The notes below the pieces were generated by a model, which worked only from the letters and a program-made list of their open reading frames with translations, did not search any database and was not told the origin of the DNA. A stretch of DNA of 64,000 nucleotides from Xanthomonas sp. Leaf131 (lineage in GTDB: Bacteria; Pseudomonadota; Gammaproteobacteria; Xanthomonadales; Xanthomonadaceae). How positions within the stretch are numbered: position 1 is the first letter of the stretch; each line of letters starts with the position of its first letter. The stretch is taken from assembly GCF_001423495.1 (NCBI RefSeq), contig NZ_LMOG01000016.1, forward strand, positions 144,392 through 208,391. Reading direction: 5' to 3'. Of the stretch, positions 1 through 9,121 are shown piece by piece. The position numbers and the translations under genes are program-made.

Positions 1-806
1 GCCTGGATTTCAGCTTCGTCGATCTGACCGACCCGGCCGCTTTCGAAGCCGCGATCCGCCCCGACACCAAGATGGTCTGGATCGAAACCCCGACCAACCC
101 GATGCTCAAGCTGGTCGACATCGCCGCCATTGTCGCCATCGCGCGCAAGCATGGCCTGCTGATCGTGGTCGACAACACCTTCGCCTCGCCGATGCTGCAA
201 CGCCCGCTCAGCCTGGGCGCCGACATCGTCGTGCACTCGGCCACCAAGTACCTCAATGGTCACTCGGACATGGTCGGCGGCATCGCGGTGGTCGGCGACA
301 ATGCCGAGCTTGCCGAACAACTGGCGTTCCTGCAGAACTCCATCGGCGGCGTCCAGGGCCCGTTCGACAGCTTCCTCGCCCTGCGTGGCCTCAAAACGCT
401 GCCGCTGCGCATGCGCGCGCACTGCGAGAACGCACTGGCGCTGGCGCAGTGGCTGGAAACCCACCCCGCGATCGAGAAGGTGATCTACCCCGGCCTCACC
501 TCGCACCCGCAGCACGCACTGGCCAAAAGCCAGATGTCCGGCTTCGGCGGCATCGTCTCGATCGTCCTAAAGGGCGGCTTCGACGCAGCCAAACGTTTTT
601 GCGAACGCACCGAACTGTTCACCCTGGCCGAATCGCTCGGTGGCGTGGAAAGTCTGGTGAATCATCCCGCCGTTATGACGCATGCCTCGATTCCTGTGGC
701 TCGCCGCGAACAGCTTGGTATCAGTGATGCGCTGGTGCGGTTGAGCGTGGGGATTGAGGATGTGGGGGATTTGCGGGGGGATCTGGAAGAGGCGCTACGT
801 CAGTAA
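1..806 (+). CDS. metB: Cystathionine gamma-synthase/lyase, 3' part (start lies before the window)
   Basis: This is a PLP-dependent Cys/Met metabolism enzyme acting in transsulfuration between cysteine, homoserine esters and methionine. The reading frame is open from base 3, so the N-terminus and part of the PLP domain are missing. The visible protein has the motif WIETPTNP, the PLP-phosphate and aspartate region VVDNTFASP, and the Schiff-base lysine in SATKYLNGHSD. The C-terminal domain is complete and the gene ends with TAA. Family members are about 390 residues, so roughly 120 are missing. In Xanthomonas metB marks one border of the LPS O-antigen locus, which fits the genes that follow. Whether synthase or lyase activity dominates cannot be read from the sequence. 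Confidence 0.93.
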   Translation, partial: LDFSFVDLTDPAAFEAAIRPDTKMVWIETPTNPMLKLVDIAAIVAIARKHGLLIVVDNTFASPMLQRPLSLGADIVVHSATKYLNGHSDMVGGIAVVGDNAELAEQLAFLQNSIGGVQGPFDSFLALRGLKTLPLRMRAHCENALALAQWLETHPAIEKVIYPGLTSHPQHALAKSQMSGFGGIVSIVLKGGFDAAKRFCERTELFTLAESLGGVESLVNHPAVMTHASIPVARREQLGISDALVRLSVGIEDVGDLRGDLEEALRQ

Positions 807-867
807 TGCCGTCGTCCAGGCTCTTTTAGTGGTATGCGTGATACTCCAAAGCAGAAAGATCGATTAA

Positions 868-1686
868 ATGCAGAAGTTTCGTACATCACCATTGGCGATG
901 TTCTCAGCGATTGCCGGGAACCGTCATCTGACATGGTCTTTGGTAAAACGTGAGGTACTTGGCCGTTACCGCGGGTCGATGTTCGGAATCCTGTGGTCGT
1001 TCTTCAATCCACTGCTCATGCTGCTCATCTACACGCTTGTTTTCAGCGTGGTGTTCAAGGCACGCTGGGCGGGTGGGTCAGGCAGCAAGATCGAATTCGC
1101 GATGGTCCTGTTCTCGGGCTTGATGGTGTTCAACGTGTTCTCCGAATGCTTGAACAGAGCGCCCAGTCTCATCCTGATGAACGTCAACTACGTGAAGAAG
1201 GTGGTGTTCCCGCTGGAGATTCTGCCGGTCGTTTCCCTGGGCAGCGCGCTATTCCATGGTGCAGTGAGTTTTCTGGTGTGGCTGATCTTCTACTGCGTGT
1301 TCTTCGGCGTGCCCACCGCCACAGCGTGGCTGTTCCCGGTCGTTTTGCTGCCCATGCTGTTTCTGTTGATTGGGCTCAGCTGGCTGCTTGCTTCGCTTGG
1401 CGTCTATCTGCGCGACGTCAGCCAGGTGGTCATGTTGCTCACGACTGCACTAATGTTCCTGTCGCCGATCTTCTATCCGGTCTCGGCACTTCCCATTGAG
1501 TATCAGCAAGTCATGCATTGGAATCCTATGACGTCTGTCATTGAAGATGTCCGGGCGGTGCTGATCCAGAGTTCGATGCCGGAGTGGGGCGGCTACCTGC
1601 TTCGCCTGGCGGGCAGCATCCTGGTCGCATGGGTGGGATTTGCATGGTTCCAGAAGACCAGGGAGGGTTACGCCGATGTCCTCTGA
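868..1686 (+). CDS. wzm: O-antigen ABC transporter permease Wzm
   Basis: This 272-residue inner-membrane protein has about six hydrophobic segments and belongs to the ABC-2 polysaccharide-export permease family. The N-terminal stretch LVKREVLGRYRGSMFGILW is typical of Wzm/KpsM proteins, just before the first membrane span. It pairs with the following ATPase to move undecaprenyl-diphosphate-linked O-polysaccharide across the inner membrane. The gene starts 61 bp after metB and overlaps the next gene by 11 bp, indicating translational coupling. The ribosome site before the ATG is weak (AGAAAGA). It is the first gene of the O-antigen locus. Confidence 0.93.
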   Translation: MQKFRTSPLAMFSAIAGNRHLTWSLVKREVLGRYRGSMFGILWSFFNPLLMLLIYTLVFSVVFKARWAGGSGSKIEFAMVLFSGLMVFNVFSECLNRAPSLILMNVNYVKKVVFPLEILPVVSLGSALFHGAVSFLVWLIFYCVFFGVPTATAWLFPVVLLPMLFLLIGLSWLLASLGVYLRDVSQVVMLLTTALMFLSPIFYPVSALPIEYQQVMHWNPMTSVIEDVRAVLIQSSMPEWGGYLLRLAGSILVAWVGFAWFQKTREGYADVL

Positions 1687-2986
1687 AGTCGCGATCTCAG
1701 TCAACAACCTGAGCAAGTCGTTCTCGATCTACGAGACTCCCCGAGACAGGCTGAAGCAATTCATCCTGCCTCGCCTGCAGCGCGCATTCGGCATGCAGCC
1801 GCGCCGCTACTTCAGGGAGTTTCATGCACTTGAGGACGTGAGTTTTATCCTCAACCGCGGCGAGACCGTAGGCATCATCGGACGGAACGGGGCGGGCAAG
1901 TCTACCCTGCTGCAGATTATCTGCGGCACCCTGGCGGCTACCCACGGCAATGTCGTCGTCAATGGCAGGGTCGCGGCTTTGCTGGAGCTGGGTGCCGGGT
2001 TCAATCCGGAATTCACCGGGCGGGAAAACGTCTTCCTCAATGGGGAACTGTTGGGGTTGTCCCCGGCCGAAATGCTGCGACGATTCCCGGAAATCGAGGA
2101 ATTCGCCGGCATCGGTCAGTTCATCGACCAACCCATCAAGACCTACTCAAGCGGCATGTACGTCCGCTTGGCGTTTGCCGTACAGGCGTGCGTGGACCCG
2201 GAGATCCTCATCGTCGATGAGGCGCTGTCCGTGGGCGACATTGGCTTTCAGTACAAGTGCTACAAGCGAATGGAGGAACTGCGCAGGAAGGGCGTGACCA
2301 TTCTGATGGTCACCCATTCCACCGGGAGCATCCTTGAATACGCGGATCGTTGCATCGTGATGGACGGCGGGAAGATCCAGACCGATACGCGTGACGTGCT
2401 TGCGGCAGTGTTGACGTACGAGAAGGGGATGATCGCAGCCCGGGAAAGCAAGCCGGTCATGAACTTGGTGGTCGGCGACACCTTGACGCTGGGGGATCTG
2501 ACTGAGATACAGCGCTCCAGCGTCAATGAGCATGTCTCGGAGAAGCGCTTCGGTTCGGCGCGGGCGATCATCGAATCGCTGGAGATCGTGCGGTCCGACG
2601 GGGCAACGTTCGATGAGTCACCGGTCATTCGTTCGGGCGAGGAAGTCATCTTCAGGTTCACCCTTGCCTCCTCGGACACTATTAGTGACGTTGCCCTTGG
2701 CATATCGATCACGCGTACCCAGGGCGGGGACGTGTGGGGTGATAACAACATTCGTGCAGATCACCCCATTTCCCTCGAACCGGGGCGCCAGCGGATCGAG
2801 TACACGGTGAAGCTTCCCATCAGTGCAGGCGATTATCTGGTGCACTGCGGTCTGGCTTGCATCGCCAACGGTACGCGCGAGGAACTTGATCAGCGCCGGC
2901 CCATGCAGAGCATCAAATTCTGGTCCGCTCGAGAGCAGGTGGGTGTCGTGTTCGCACCGATCAAAGTCACCGGAGAGGCACAATGA
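1676..2986 (+). CDS. wzt: O-antigen ABC transporter ATPase Wzt with C-terminal glycan-binding domain
   Basis: This 436-residue protein has an N-terminal ABC ATPase domain (residues ~5-245) with Walker A GRNGAGKST, signature YSSGMYVRLAF, Walker B ILIVDEALSVGD and switch histidine in MVTHS. Residues ~265-436 form a beta-rich Wzt C-terminal domain. In known systems this domain recognises the terminal modification of the O-chain and so couples export to termination. I chose the ATG at 1676 because AGGGAGGG lies just upstream and the ATPase homology starts at once; an ATG at 1640 would add 12 unlikely residues. The start overlaps wzm by 11 bp and the stop overlaps the next gene by 4 bp. Confidence 0.93.
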   Translation: MSSEVAISVNNLSKSFSIYETPRDRLKQFILPRLQRAFGMQPRRYFREFHALEDVSFILNRGETVGIIGRNGAGKSTLLQIICGTLAATHGNVVVNGRVAALLELGAGFNPEFTGRENVFLNGELLGLSPAEMLRRFPEIEEFAGIGQFIDQPIKTYSSGMYVRLAFAVQACVDPEILIVDEALSVGDIGFQYKCYKRMEELRRKGVTILMVTHSTGSILEYADRCIVMDGGKIQTDTRDVLAAVLTYEKGMIAARESKPVMNLVVGDTLTLGDLTEIQRSSVNEHVSEKRFGSARAIIESLEIVRSDGATFDESPVIRSGEEVIFRFTLASSDTISDVALGISITRTQGGDVWGDNNIRADHPISLEPGRQRIEYTVKLPISAGDYLVHCGLACIANGTREELDQRRPMQSIKFWSAREQVGVVFAPIKVTGEAQ

Positions 2987-4956
2987 TCGCTGTCTTCCTC
3001 TCTCCATACGCGTTCCGCGGCGAGCCCGCCCCTTACCTCTGGGTGTTCTACAAATTTCTGGCAAGCATCGAAGAGCCTATCTGCTTCATGCTGTCCGCAG
3101 ATTATCTCGCTGCCCCCGGCAGCCCGGCCCTGGATGGGCGAGCCGAGCTTGATCCGGCTCGTGCCGCCGCACTGGGCTACGCCGCGCCGAGCGCAGAAGT
3201 ACTTGCCCGCCACCACTTTGCGCTGATGGACAGCGGGCTAATGCAGCAGCTGCTTCCGCGTTACGGTGGCAATCCGCTCGCATTCTTCAGGGCGTACCTG
3301 AGCGAGGAGATTCCAGAGCTGATGCAGGAGCTGCGCGGCAGCCTTGCGTCGCTTCCATCGGATATCGAGGCGATCGCAACCTGGAGCAACTGCCCTTCAC
3401 TAGCGGCGGTCGCGGCAGAGCAGGGGATCCCGGTTGTCTACATGGAGGTCGGGCCGCTCCGGAACCCGCAATACCGCTCTACCGGTTACCTGGATTTCAG
3501 CGGCGTCAACGGAAACACCGAAGCTGAAGCCAGAAACGCAAAGGCTGACGACTTCCCCGAGATTGCCGCAACCATCGAAGACCTGCGCCGCGGGTTTGCA
3601 CTGCAGCAGCTGGAACGCGCTCCGAAGGGCCACATGCTTGGCGTCGTCCTGCAGGTGGAGGACGACTCCAACCTGCTCAGCTTCAACAACGGATACGATA
3701 ACATTGGACTCATCACTCGTGCCCTGATGGAGGATCGCGAGGACCGGCTGTTGATCAGGGCCCACCCTGGCAGCCGTTTTGATCTCAAGCCAGGCAAAGC
3801 AGCGCGTGACCTATCGCCTTCGGTGGTGGCATTTCTCGGGGAATGCCGGAAGGTGTTGAGCGTCAATTCCAGCGTCGGTCTCGAGGCCATTCTCTTCGAC
3901 GTACCTGTCGAGGTGTTTGGAGATGCCTCCTATCGCTACGTTGCCGAGGAAAGTGATCCCATCCAGAGAGTGCGCAAGCTTTCCTTCTATCTGTTTGCTT
4001 ATCTCGTCCCGTTTGATCTGATGTTCTCGTCCAGCTACATCCGGTTCCGGCTGGGCAAGCCGGCAGAATCGCAAATCGTTGCGCGGCATCTAGAGGGCTA
4101 TGGGGTCAGCACGGCTGCGGAGCTGTCACTCCAGGGCGACTCGCCTGCGTCGTCCACAGGCATTCTTCGCGCCATGTTGGAAAACATTGATGGGGCGGCG
4201 GTGGAACCTATGGTCGATGGCTTGCAGGTCAAACAGGCGTTTCTGAAGCTCTACTACCGCGACGCTGATGGCCACTACGAGGAACGATTTTCGCGAGGCG
4301 AGGTGGCCACCAGGGTCGACGGTTTTTCGCAATGCATACGTTTCACATTGCCTATGGGGCTGAAGCCGGCGTTCGTGCGGTTCGATCCAGGTTCGGATGA
4401 AGGAACGTACGAGCTTGCCGAGATGCGCTGGGGCTGGAAGCAGTCCTCAGATGACGCCGTACTGTTCCCTCTGTTCGATCTGTCCAATCGGCTGGTCGCG
4501 TTTGACGGCATCAGGATGGACGCCGGCGACAAGGTCAAGCTGCTTTCAGCTAGCGGGAACCCCTTCTTTGAGCTGTCCGTGGGTGACCTCTGGGCATCGA
4601 ACCATGCTGCGGGCGAGGGTGCCGCGGTCGTCGAACTGTGCTTCATCCACCACAGTTCCCAGTTTGAAACGCTGTTGGAGGCGCTGCGCCAGGGCGAGCG
4701 CCTTGCTCGCGTGGAGTCGGACGACACATCCGAACGTCTTCGTGAAGCGATGAAGGTGCTGGACAATGTCAACAAGAGCAGTGCCATGCAGCTCCAGCTG
4801 ATGGAGCAACTGCTAGAAGCAATGTCCTCAATGTCTGACAAGCTTGGGGAAGGAAATGAGTCGGTTGGAACGATCGGGCGCGATGTGTCGTCGCTCGTCG
4901 ACTTCCTGCGCAACCGCCCCACGCTTTGGTCGAAAATCAAAGGGTCAGGCAAGTGA
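2983..4956 (+). CDS. KpsC/GT99-like glycosyltransferase with C-terminal coiled coil, candidate O-chain terminator
   Basis: This 657-residue protein has no clear start alternative, since its ATG overlaps the wzt stop (ATGA). Residues ~220-340 carry LQVEDDSN, RAHPGSR and VNSSVGLEAILFDVPVEVFG, which resemble KpsC/KpsS and GT99-type Kdo transferases. Residues ~410-560 look like a beta-sandwich domain (LYYRDADGHYEE, VRFDPGSDEG) of the kind attached to rhamnan glycosyltransferases. Residues ~580-640 form a heptad-rich helix (REAMKVLDNVNKSS, QLQLMEQLLEAM). Seen together with a Wzt that has a glycan-binding domain, this layout suggests a chain-terminating transferase with a coiled-coil ruler. That role is inferred; the substrate is unknown. 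Confidence 0.6.
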   Translation: MIAVFLSPYAFRGEPAPYLWVFYKFLASIEEPICFMLSADYLAAPGSPALDGRAELDPARAAALGYAAPSAEVLARHHFALMDSGLMQQLLPRYGGNPLAFFRAYLSEEIPELMQELRGSLASLPSDIEAIATWSNCPSLAAVAAEQGIPVVYMEVGPLRNPQYRSTGYLDFSGVNGNTEAEARNAKADDFPEIAATIEDLRRGFALQQLERAPKGHMLGVVLQVEDDSNLLSFNNGYDNIGLITRALMEDREDRLLIRAHPGSRFDLKPGKAARDLSPSVVAFLGECRKVLSVNSSVGLEAILFDVPVEVFGDASYRYVAEESDPIQRVRKLSFYLFAYLVPFDLMFSSSYIRFRLGKPAESQIVARHLEGYGVSTAAELSLQGDSPASSTGILRAMLENIDGAAVEPMVDGLQVKQAFLKLYYRDADGHYEERFSRGEVATRVDGFSQCIRFTLPMGLKPAFVRFDPGSDEGTYELAEMRWGWKQSSDDAVLFPLFDLSNRLVAFDGIRMDAGDKVKLLSASGNPFFELSVGDLWASNHAAGEGAAVVELCFIHHSSQFETLLEALRQGERLARVESDDTSERLREAMKVLDNVNKSSAMQLQLMEQLLEAMSSMSDKLGEGNESVGTIGRDVSSLVDFLRNRPTLWSKIKGSGK

Positions 4957-4959
4957 AGG

Positions 4960-4976
4960 ACCACTTTAGAAGTGGT
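4960..4976. other. Intercistronic hairpin
   Basis: A perfect 7-bp inverted repeat (ACCACTT / AAGTGGT) with a 3-base loop lies in the 49-bp gap between two O-antigen genes. No T-run follows, so it is not a standard terminator. It could act as an RNA-stability or attenuation element. Only the symmetry is seen. Confidence 0.4.
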
Positions 4977-5005
4977 AGTAGAAGCTGTATCCAGGGGATT
5001 TCTAA

Positions 5006-8000
5006 ATGCGGTTGATCAAGGAAGTGAAGCGAGGCTGGCAGAAGTATTTGTGGCGCACGATGCCGGTTGTCCGGCGTCGCGCGGCTAGCGTGCCCCTGTT
5101 GCGAAAGATCTATTTTGGCTCGCGTCATGTGGCGTGGCGCGCCAAGTGCACGTTCCATCTCGTCATGGGGTTGATGCGCAGCTCGAGGACTGAGCACGAA
5201 GGCGTGCGCGCGAGCTGCCTGTTCCATGATGACTGGTACGCAGAGCGTTATGCGACCCATCTGGCCGGCGTGACCGACTACCTGGCGCACTTCATGAAGG
5301 AAGGCGCTGACAAGGGATTCTGGCCGAACCCGCTGTTCGATCCTGAGTGGTATGCGCGTAGCAGCTCCGACGTCGCGCGGCTGCATATCAACCCGCTTGC
5401 ACACTATGTCTTTTACGGCGCGTCTGAAGGACGCCGGCCGGTTCCGCTGTTCGACACAGCGTTCTATCTGGGCGCGTATCCGGACGTTGCCGAGGCAGGG
5501 ATAAATGCCCTGTCCCACTTTCTGGCCCACGGCGCGCGCGAATTGCGTGACCCGCATCCCTTGTTTTCAACGCAGTGGTACATCTCCAACTACCAGGACG
5601 TGGCCCTTGCAGGGCTCAATCCTCTGGTTCACTACATGGAATCGGGCGCCTATGAAGGCCGCGATCCAAACCAGTTCTTCAATAGTGCGTGGTATCTGTC
5701 CAAATACCAGGATGTGGCGCGCGCCAAGAAGAATCCCCTGGAGCACTACGCGTTCGGCGGCTACCTCGAAGGGCGTCAGCCCGGCCCGGCGTTCGACACC
5801 CGGCGTTATCTAGTCGACCACCCCGATGTTGCTGCGGCGGGCATGGACCCGTTGCTGCATTACCTGCGCATTGGTCGTGCCGAGAGCCGCGCGCTGCCGC
5901 TGCGACTGATGACCGTTGATGATGTCGCGCCGTCGCCCAAGTCCGCTCGCGCGGTGGATGTATCGCGTCGGATGGTCGACGTTATCATCCCAGTTTACCT
6001 TGGCATTGAAGAAACATCGCGTTGCATCGAGAGTTACGTTGCTGCAAGCGCAAGCAACAGCACTCCGGCCCGGCTGATCGTTATCAATGACTGTTCTCCG
6101 GATCCGGAGATGCATGTTTATCTTGAGCAGGCTGCGGCCAGGTTCGGGTTCCTGCTGCTCAAGAATGAGGTCAACCTGGGTTTCGTCGGGACGACCAATC
6201 GGGGCATGTCACTCGGTCTCGAGAATGACGTGCTGCTGCTCAACAGCGATACAGAGGTGGCCAACGACTGGCTCGATCGGATCGTCGCGCATGCCGATTT
6301 GGATCCGCGTGTCGCGACGGTCACCCCGTTGTCCAACAACGCGACCATCTGCAGCTACCCGGAATTTTCTGGGCGGCGTAAGCTGCCGGCGGGCGTCTCG
6401 GTGGAGGAAATGGATCAGGTCTGCGCCGACGCGAATCGCGGGCGAAGTGTCTCCATCCCGACCGGCGTCGGCTACTGCATGCTGGTCAAACGCGCATGTC
6501 TCGATGAGATCGGACTCCTTGATGAGGACGCGTTCGGCAAGGGCTACGGCGAAGAAAACGACCTCTGCATGCGCGCCATGGAAAATGGCTGGAAGAACAT
6601 CCTAGCGATGGATACGTTTGTGTTTCACGCTGGCGAGGTGAGCTTTGCTGCCGGTGCGACCGCCGCCAAGCAGGCTGGCGCCACGGCGTTGCTGCGCAAG
6701 CATCCCCGCTACAATCTCGAGGTTGCGAGTCACGTTGCAGAAGATCCAGGTCGTGTTTATCGTCTCGCCGTCACCGCGCAGCTTTGGAAGTTGCAAAAAG
6801 CGAAGGTGATGCTGTTGGTGAGCCATGGGCTCGGCGGTGGCACCGAGCGGCACGTGCAGGAACTCACCAAGCGCTATGCGAACGACTACAAGATTTTGAC
6901 TATGCGGCCTTCGGCGATTTTGTCTTCGGCGGGGATCGCACTGCAGGCGTTGGACGACTACAGCGACATCACGGTCGATTTTGCGTTCTCGAACGGCGAC
7001 GAGCTGGCTGCGCTGCTCGCCGTGTTCCCTATAACGGCCGTGCACGTGCATCACCTTTACGGCTACGGGCCAGAAGTCGAGCAGGCACTGGGTGCGCTCG
7101 ATGTCCCATTTGACTTCACCGCCCATGACTATTTTACGGTCTGCCCCCAGATCAACCTCTCCAGCGACGGTGTCTCGTACTGCGGAGAGCCCGATTCGTC
7201 CGGATGCAATGCATGCATTCTGCGCAACGATAGGCGCGGCGTAGGCGATATCCGTTCATGGCGACTTCGTTACGAATGGGTACTTCGCGATGCGCGCCGC
7301 GTCATCGCGCCCAGCATCGACGTAGCCGAACGAATCAAGGGCTACGCACTGGATGCGAATGTGACGGTCGTTCATCATGAAGAGACGCCGTTGAAGTGGC
7401 GTCACGCGCGCCCGCAGCGCTTCCTAGGGGCGCAGGATGTGCTCCGGGTCGGCGTCATCGGCGTACTTGCCCGGCACAAGGGGCGTGAATTGGTGATCGA
7501 TGCGGCGATTAGCGCTCTGGAGCGGAACTTACCCATCGAGTTCATCGTCATTGGTGACCCGCAGGGAGAGCTTCCGCCTTCCACCGTGGCGGCGATCCGC
7601 ACGACCGGGCGGTACCTCGAGGATGAGCTTGCCTCAATTCTGGACAACGAGAAGCCTGACGTATTACTTTTTGCATCGCGTTGGCCAGAGACGTACAGCT
7701 ACACGCTCAGTGCCGGTCTCGAGGCGGGATTGCCCGTTATCGTGCCGGACATTGGTGCGTTCTCCGAGCGCGTAAGCGGGCGCCCCTGGTCGTTCGTGAT
7801 GCCTGCCGATACTGCGTCTGACGTACTTGTGACGCGGCTTCTGGAGCTCCGCGACGTTCTCGGTGAGAACGTCCATACCGAGACACTGCTTCCCGAACGG
7901 ACGGCGTCGATCCCGGCGTCCGGACCTGACGCGGGCTATTCGCAGGAAGCGATGCAGTGTCTACCGGTGGCGCAGCCATGGTCGCCCGGCGATCGGTTGC

Positions 8001-9052
8001 GCATCTTGGTAGTAATGGAGATTGAGCACGAAATACCCAGTCCATGTGCCCACATTCGTCTGATGGCCTTCTTCGACGCGATGCAGGCTCGAGGGCAGGC
8101 GTGGGTTCGCTATGTCCGGGCAAAGGACGTGGTCCGCTATCGAGCCGACATCATCGTGACCCACCGGACCGCCGTCACCACGTTGGCTCAAGCGGAATCT
8201 CTTTCCGCGTACGCTGCCGCGCACAGGATTCCGCTGATCTACGACCTGGACGACAACCTGGCTGCTTTGGATCCGCTCGCGGAAAATGGCAGATACCAAC
8301 CGCTTCTGGCCGTGGTACATCACTTCAGCGCAGGCGCGGATGTCATCTGGGCATCCACGCAGACACTGTGCAGTGAGCTTCAAGCGACTGGCGCCTCCAA
8401 CGTGGAGGTTCACCGCAATGCGCTGGATCCCGCTGTATGGGAAGCCGCCCTGCAGCGGCCGCCGGGGTCGGGCCTGTCAAATCCGGTCCGTATCCTCTAC
8501 ATGGGAACCATGACGCACAACGACGACTTTGTGATGGTCTCGAACGGACTGAAGGAGCTAAAGAACAAGCACGGCAGCGGTGTAGATATCTCTTTGATCG
8601 GGGTTAAGGAGGGCCCGGCAACTCTGGAGTGGTATTCTGGCCTTGCCGTTCCTCCTTCTGTGGGCGGCTCGTATCCAGCGTTCGCGTCCTGGATAGGCTC
8701 AATCACGCCGTTCGACATAGGCATCTCGCCGTTGCGCGATACTCGATTCAACAGAAGCAAGAGCGAGATTAAAGTGCTCGATTACGCTGCTCTGGGTCTG
8801 GTGCCTGTGGTGTCGGATCTTGAGCCCTACCGGTCGACCGTCACCCATGGGGTGAACGGCATGCTGGTGGCCGAACAGCCCAGCGACTGGTTCGAAGTCC
8901 TGGACCGCCTGGTTTCCAACCGGGAACTGCGCCATCAGGTGGCGATTGCCGCGAGAGCCATCGATTTCCGTGGTGATTTCGACAGGGCCATGTCTGATCG
9001 CTTCGCATCGATGCGCCGTGCGGCGGAGACCCTCGCATCCGGGCAGGCTTGA
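5006..9052 (+). CDS. Giant multi-domain glycosyltransferase with six N-terminal repeats
   Basis: This 1348-residue protein probably assembles the O-chain in the cytoplasm. Residues ~72-299 contain six ~38-residue repeats of the form (P)LFD-x2-WY-x2-xYPDVA-xAG-xNPL-xHY-x4GA-xEGR. A GT2 domain (~324-580) has VDVIIPVY, VINDCSPD, NLGFVGTTNRG and the acidic LLNSDTEV. A GT4-like domain (~595-955) starts with VSHGLGGGTERHV and ends near SYTLSAGLEAGLPV. A third GT4-like domain (~985-1340) ends with SEIKVLDYAALGLVPVVS. The ATG lies about 10 bases after AGGGGA. Large proteins in the same position in other xanthomonads are annotated as RfbC-like. A strong terminator follows directly. Confidence 0.85.
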   Translation: MRLIKEVKRGWQKYLWRTMPVVRRRAASVPLLRKIYFGSRHVAWRAKCTFHLVMGLMRSSRTEHEGVRASCLFHDDWYAERYATHLAGVTDYLAHFMKEGADKGFWPNPLFDPEWYARSSSDVARLHINPLAHYVFYGASEGRRPVPLFDTAFYLGAYPDVAEAGINALSHFLAHGARELRDPHPLFSTQWYISNYQDVALAGLNPLVHYMESGAYEGRDPNQFFNSAWYLSKYQDVARAKKNPLEHYAFGGYLEGRQPGPAFDTRRYLVDHPDVAAAGMDPLLHYLRIGRAESRALPLRLMTVDDVAPSPKSARAVDVSRRMVDVIIPVYLGIEETSRCIESYVAASASNSTPARLIVINDCSPDPEMHVYLEQAAARFGFLLLKNEVNLGFVGTTNRGMSLGLENDVLLLNSDTEVANDWLDRIVAHADLDPRVATVTPLSNNATICSYPEFSGRRKLPAGVSVEEMDQVCADANRGRSVSIPTGVGYCMLVKRACLDEIGLLDEDAFGKGYGEENDLCMRAMENGWKNILAMDTFVFHAGEVSFAAGATAAKQAGATALLRKHPRYNLEVASHVAEDPGRVYRLAVTAQLWKLQKAKVMLLVSHGLGGGTERHVQELTKRYANDYKILTMRPSAILSSAGIALQALDDYSDITVDFAFSNGDELAALLAVFPITAVHVHHLYGYGPEVEQALGALDVPFDFTAHDYFTVCPQINLSSDGVSYCGEPDSSGCNACILRNDRRGVGDIRSWRLRYEWVLRDARRVIAPSIDVAERIKGYALDANVTVVHHEETPLKWRHARPQRFLGAQDVLRVGVIGVLARHKGRELVIDAAISALERNLPIEFIVIGDPQGELPPSTVAAIRTTGRYLEDELASILDNEKPDVLLFASRWPETYSYTLSAGLEAGLPVIVPDIGAFSERVSGRPWSFVMPADTASDVLVTRLLELRDVLGENVHTETLLPERTASIPASGPDAGYSQEAMQCLPVAQPWSPGDRLRILVVMEIEHEIPSPCAHIRLMAFFDAMQARGQAWVRYVRAKDVVRYRADIIVTHRTAVTTLAQAESLSAYAAAHRIPLIYDLDDNLAALDPLAENGRYQPLLAVVHHFSAGADVIWASTQTLCSELQATGASNVEVHRNALDPAVWEAALQRPPGSGLSNPVRILYMGTMTHNDDFVMVSNGLKELKNKHGSGVDISLIGVKEGPATLEWYSGLAVPPSVGGSYPAFASWIGSITPFDIGISPLRDTRFNRSKSEIKVLDYAALGLVPVVSDLEPYRSTVTHGVNGMLVAEQPSDWFEVLDRLVSNRELRHQVAIAARAIDFRGDFDRAMSDRFASMRRAAETLASGQA

Positions 9053-9065
9053 TCCGCGGCCCAAC

Positions 9066-9098
9066 AAAAAAGGAGCCGGCGGTGGCCGGCTCCTTTTT
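9066..9098. terminator. Bidirectional rho-independent terminator
   Basis: A perfect 9-bp stem (GGAGCCGGC / GCCGGCTCC) with loop GGTG is preceded by AAAAAA and followed by TTTTT, so it works on both strands. It ends the plus-strand O-antigen operon and the minus-strand operon that converges on it. Confidence 0.9.
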
Positions 9099-9121
9099 CT
9101 TTTCTTATCGGCAGTGCCGAG

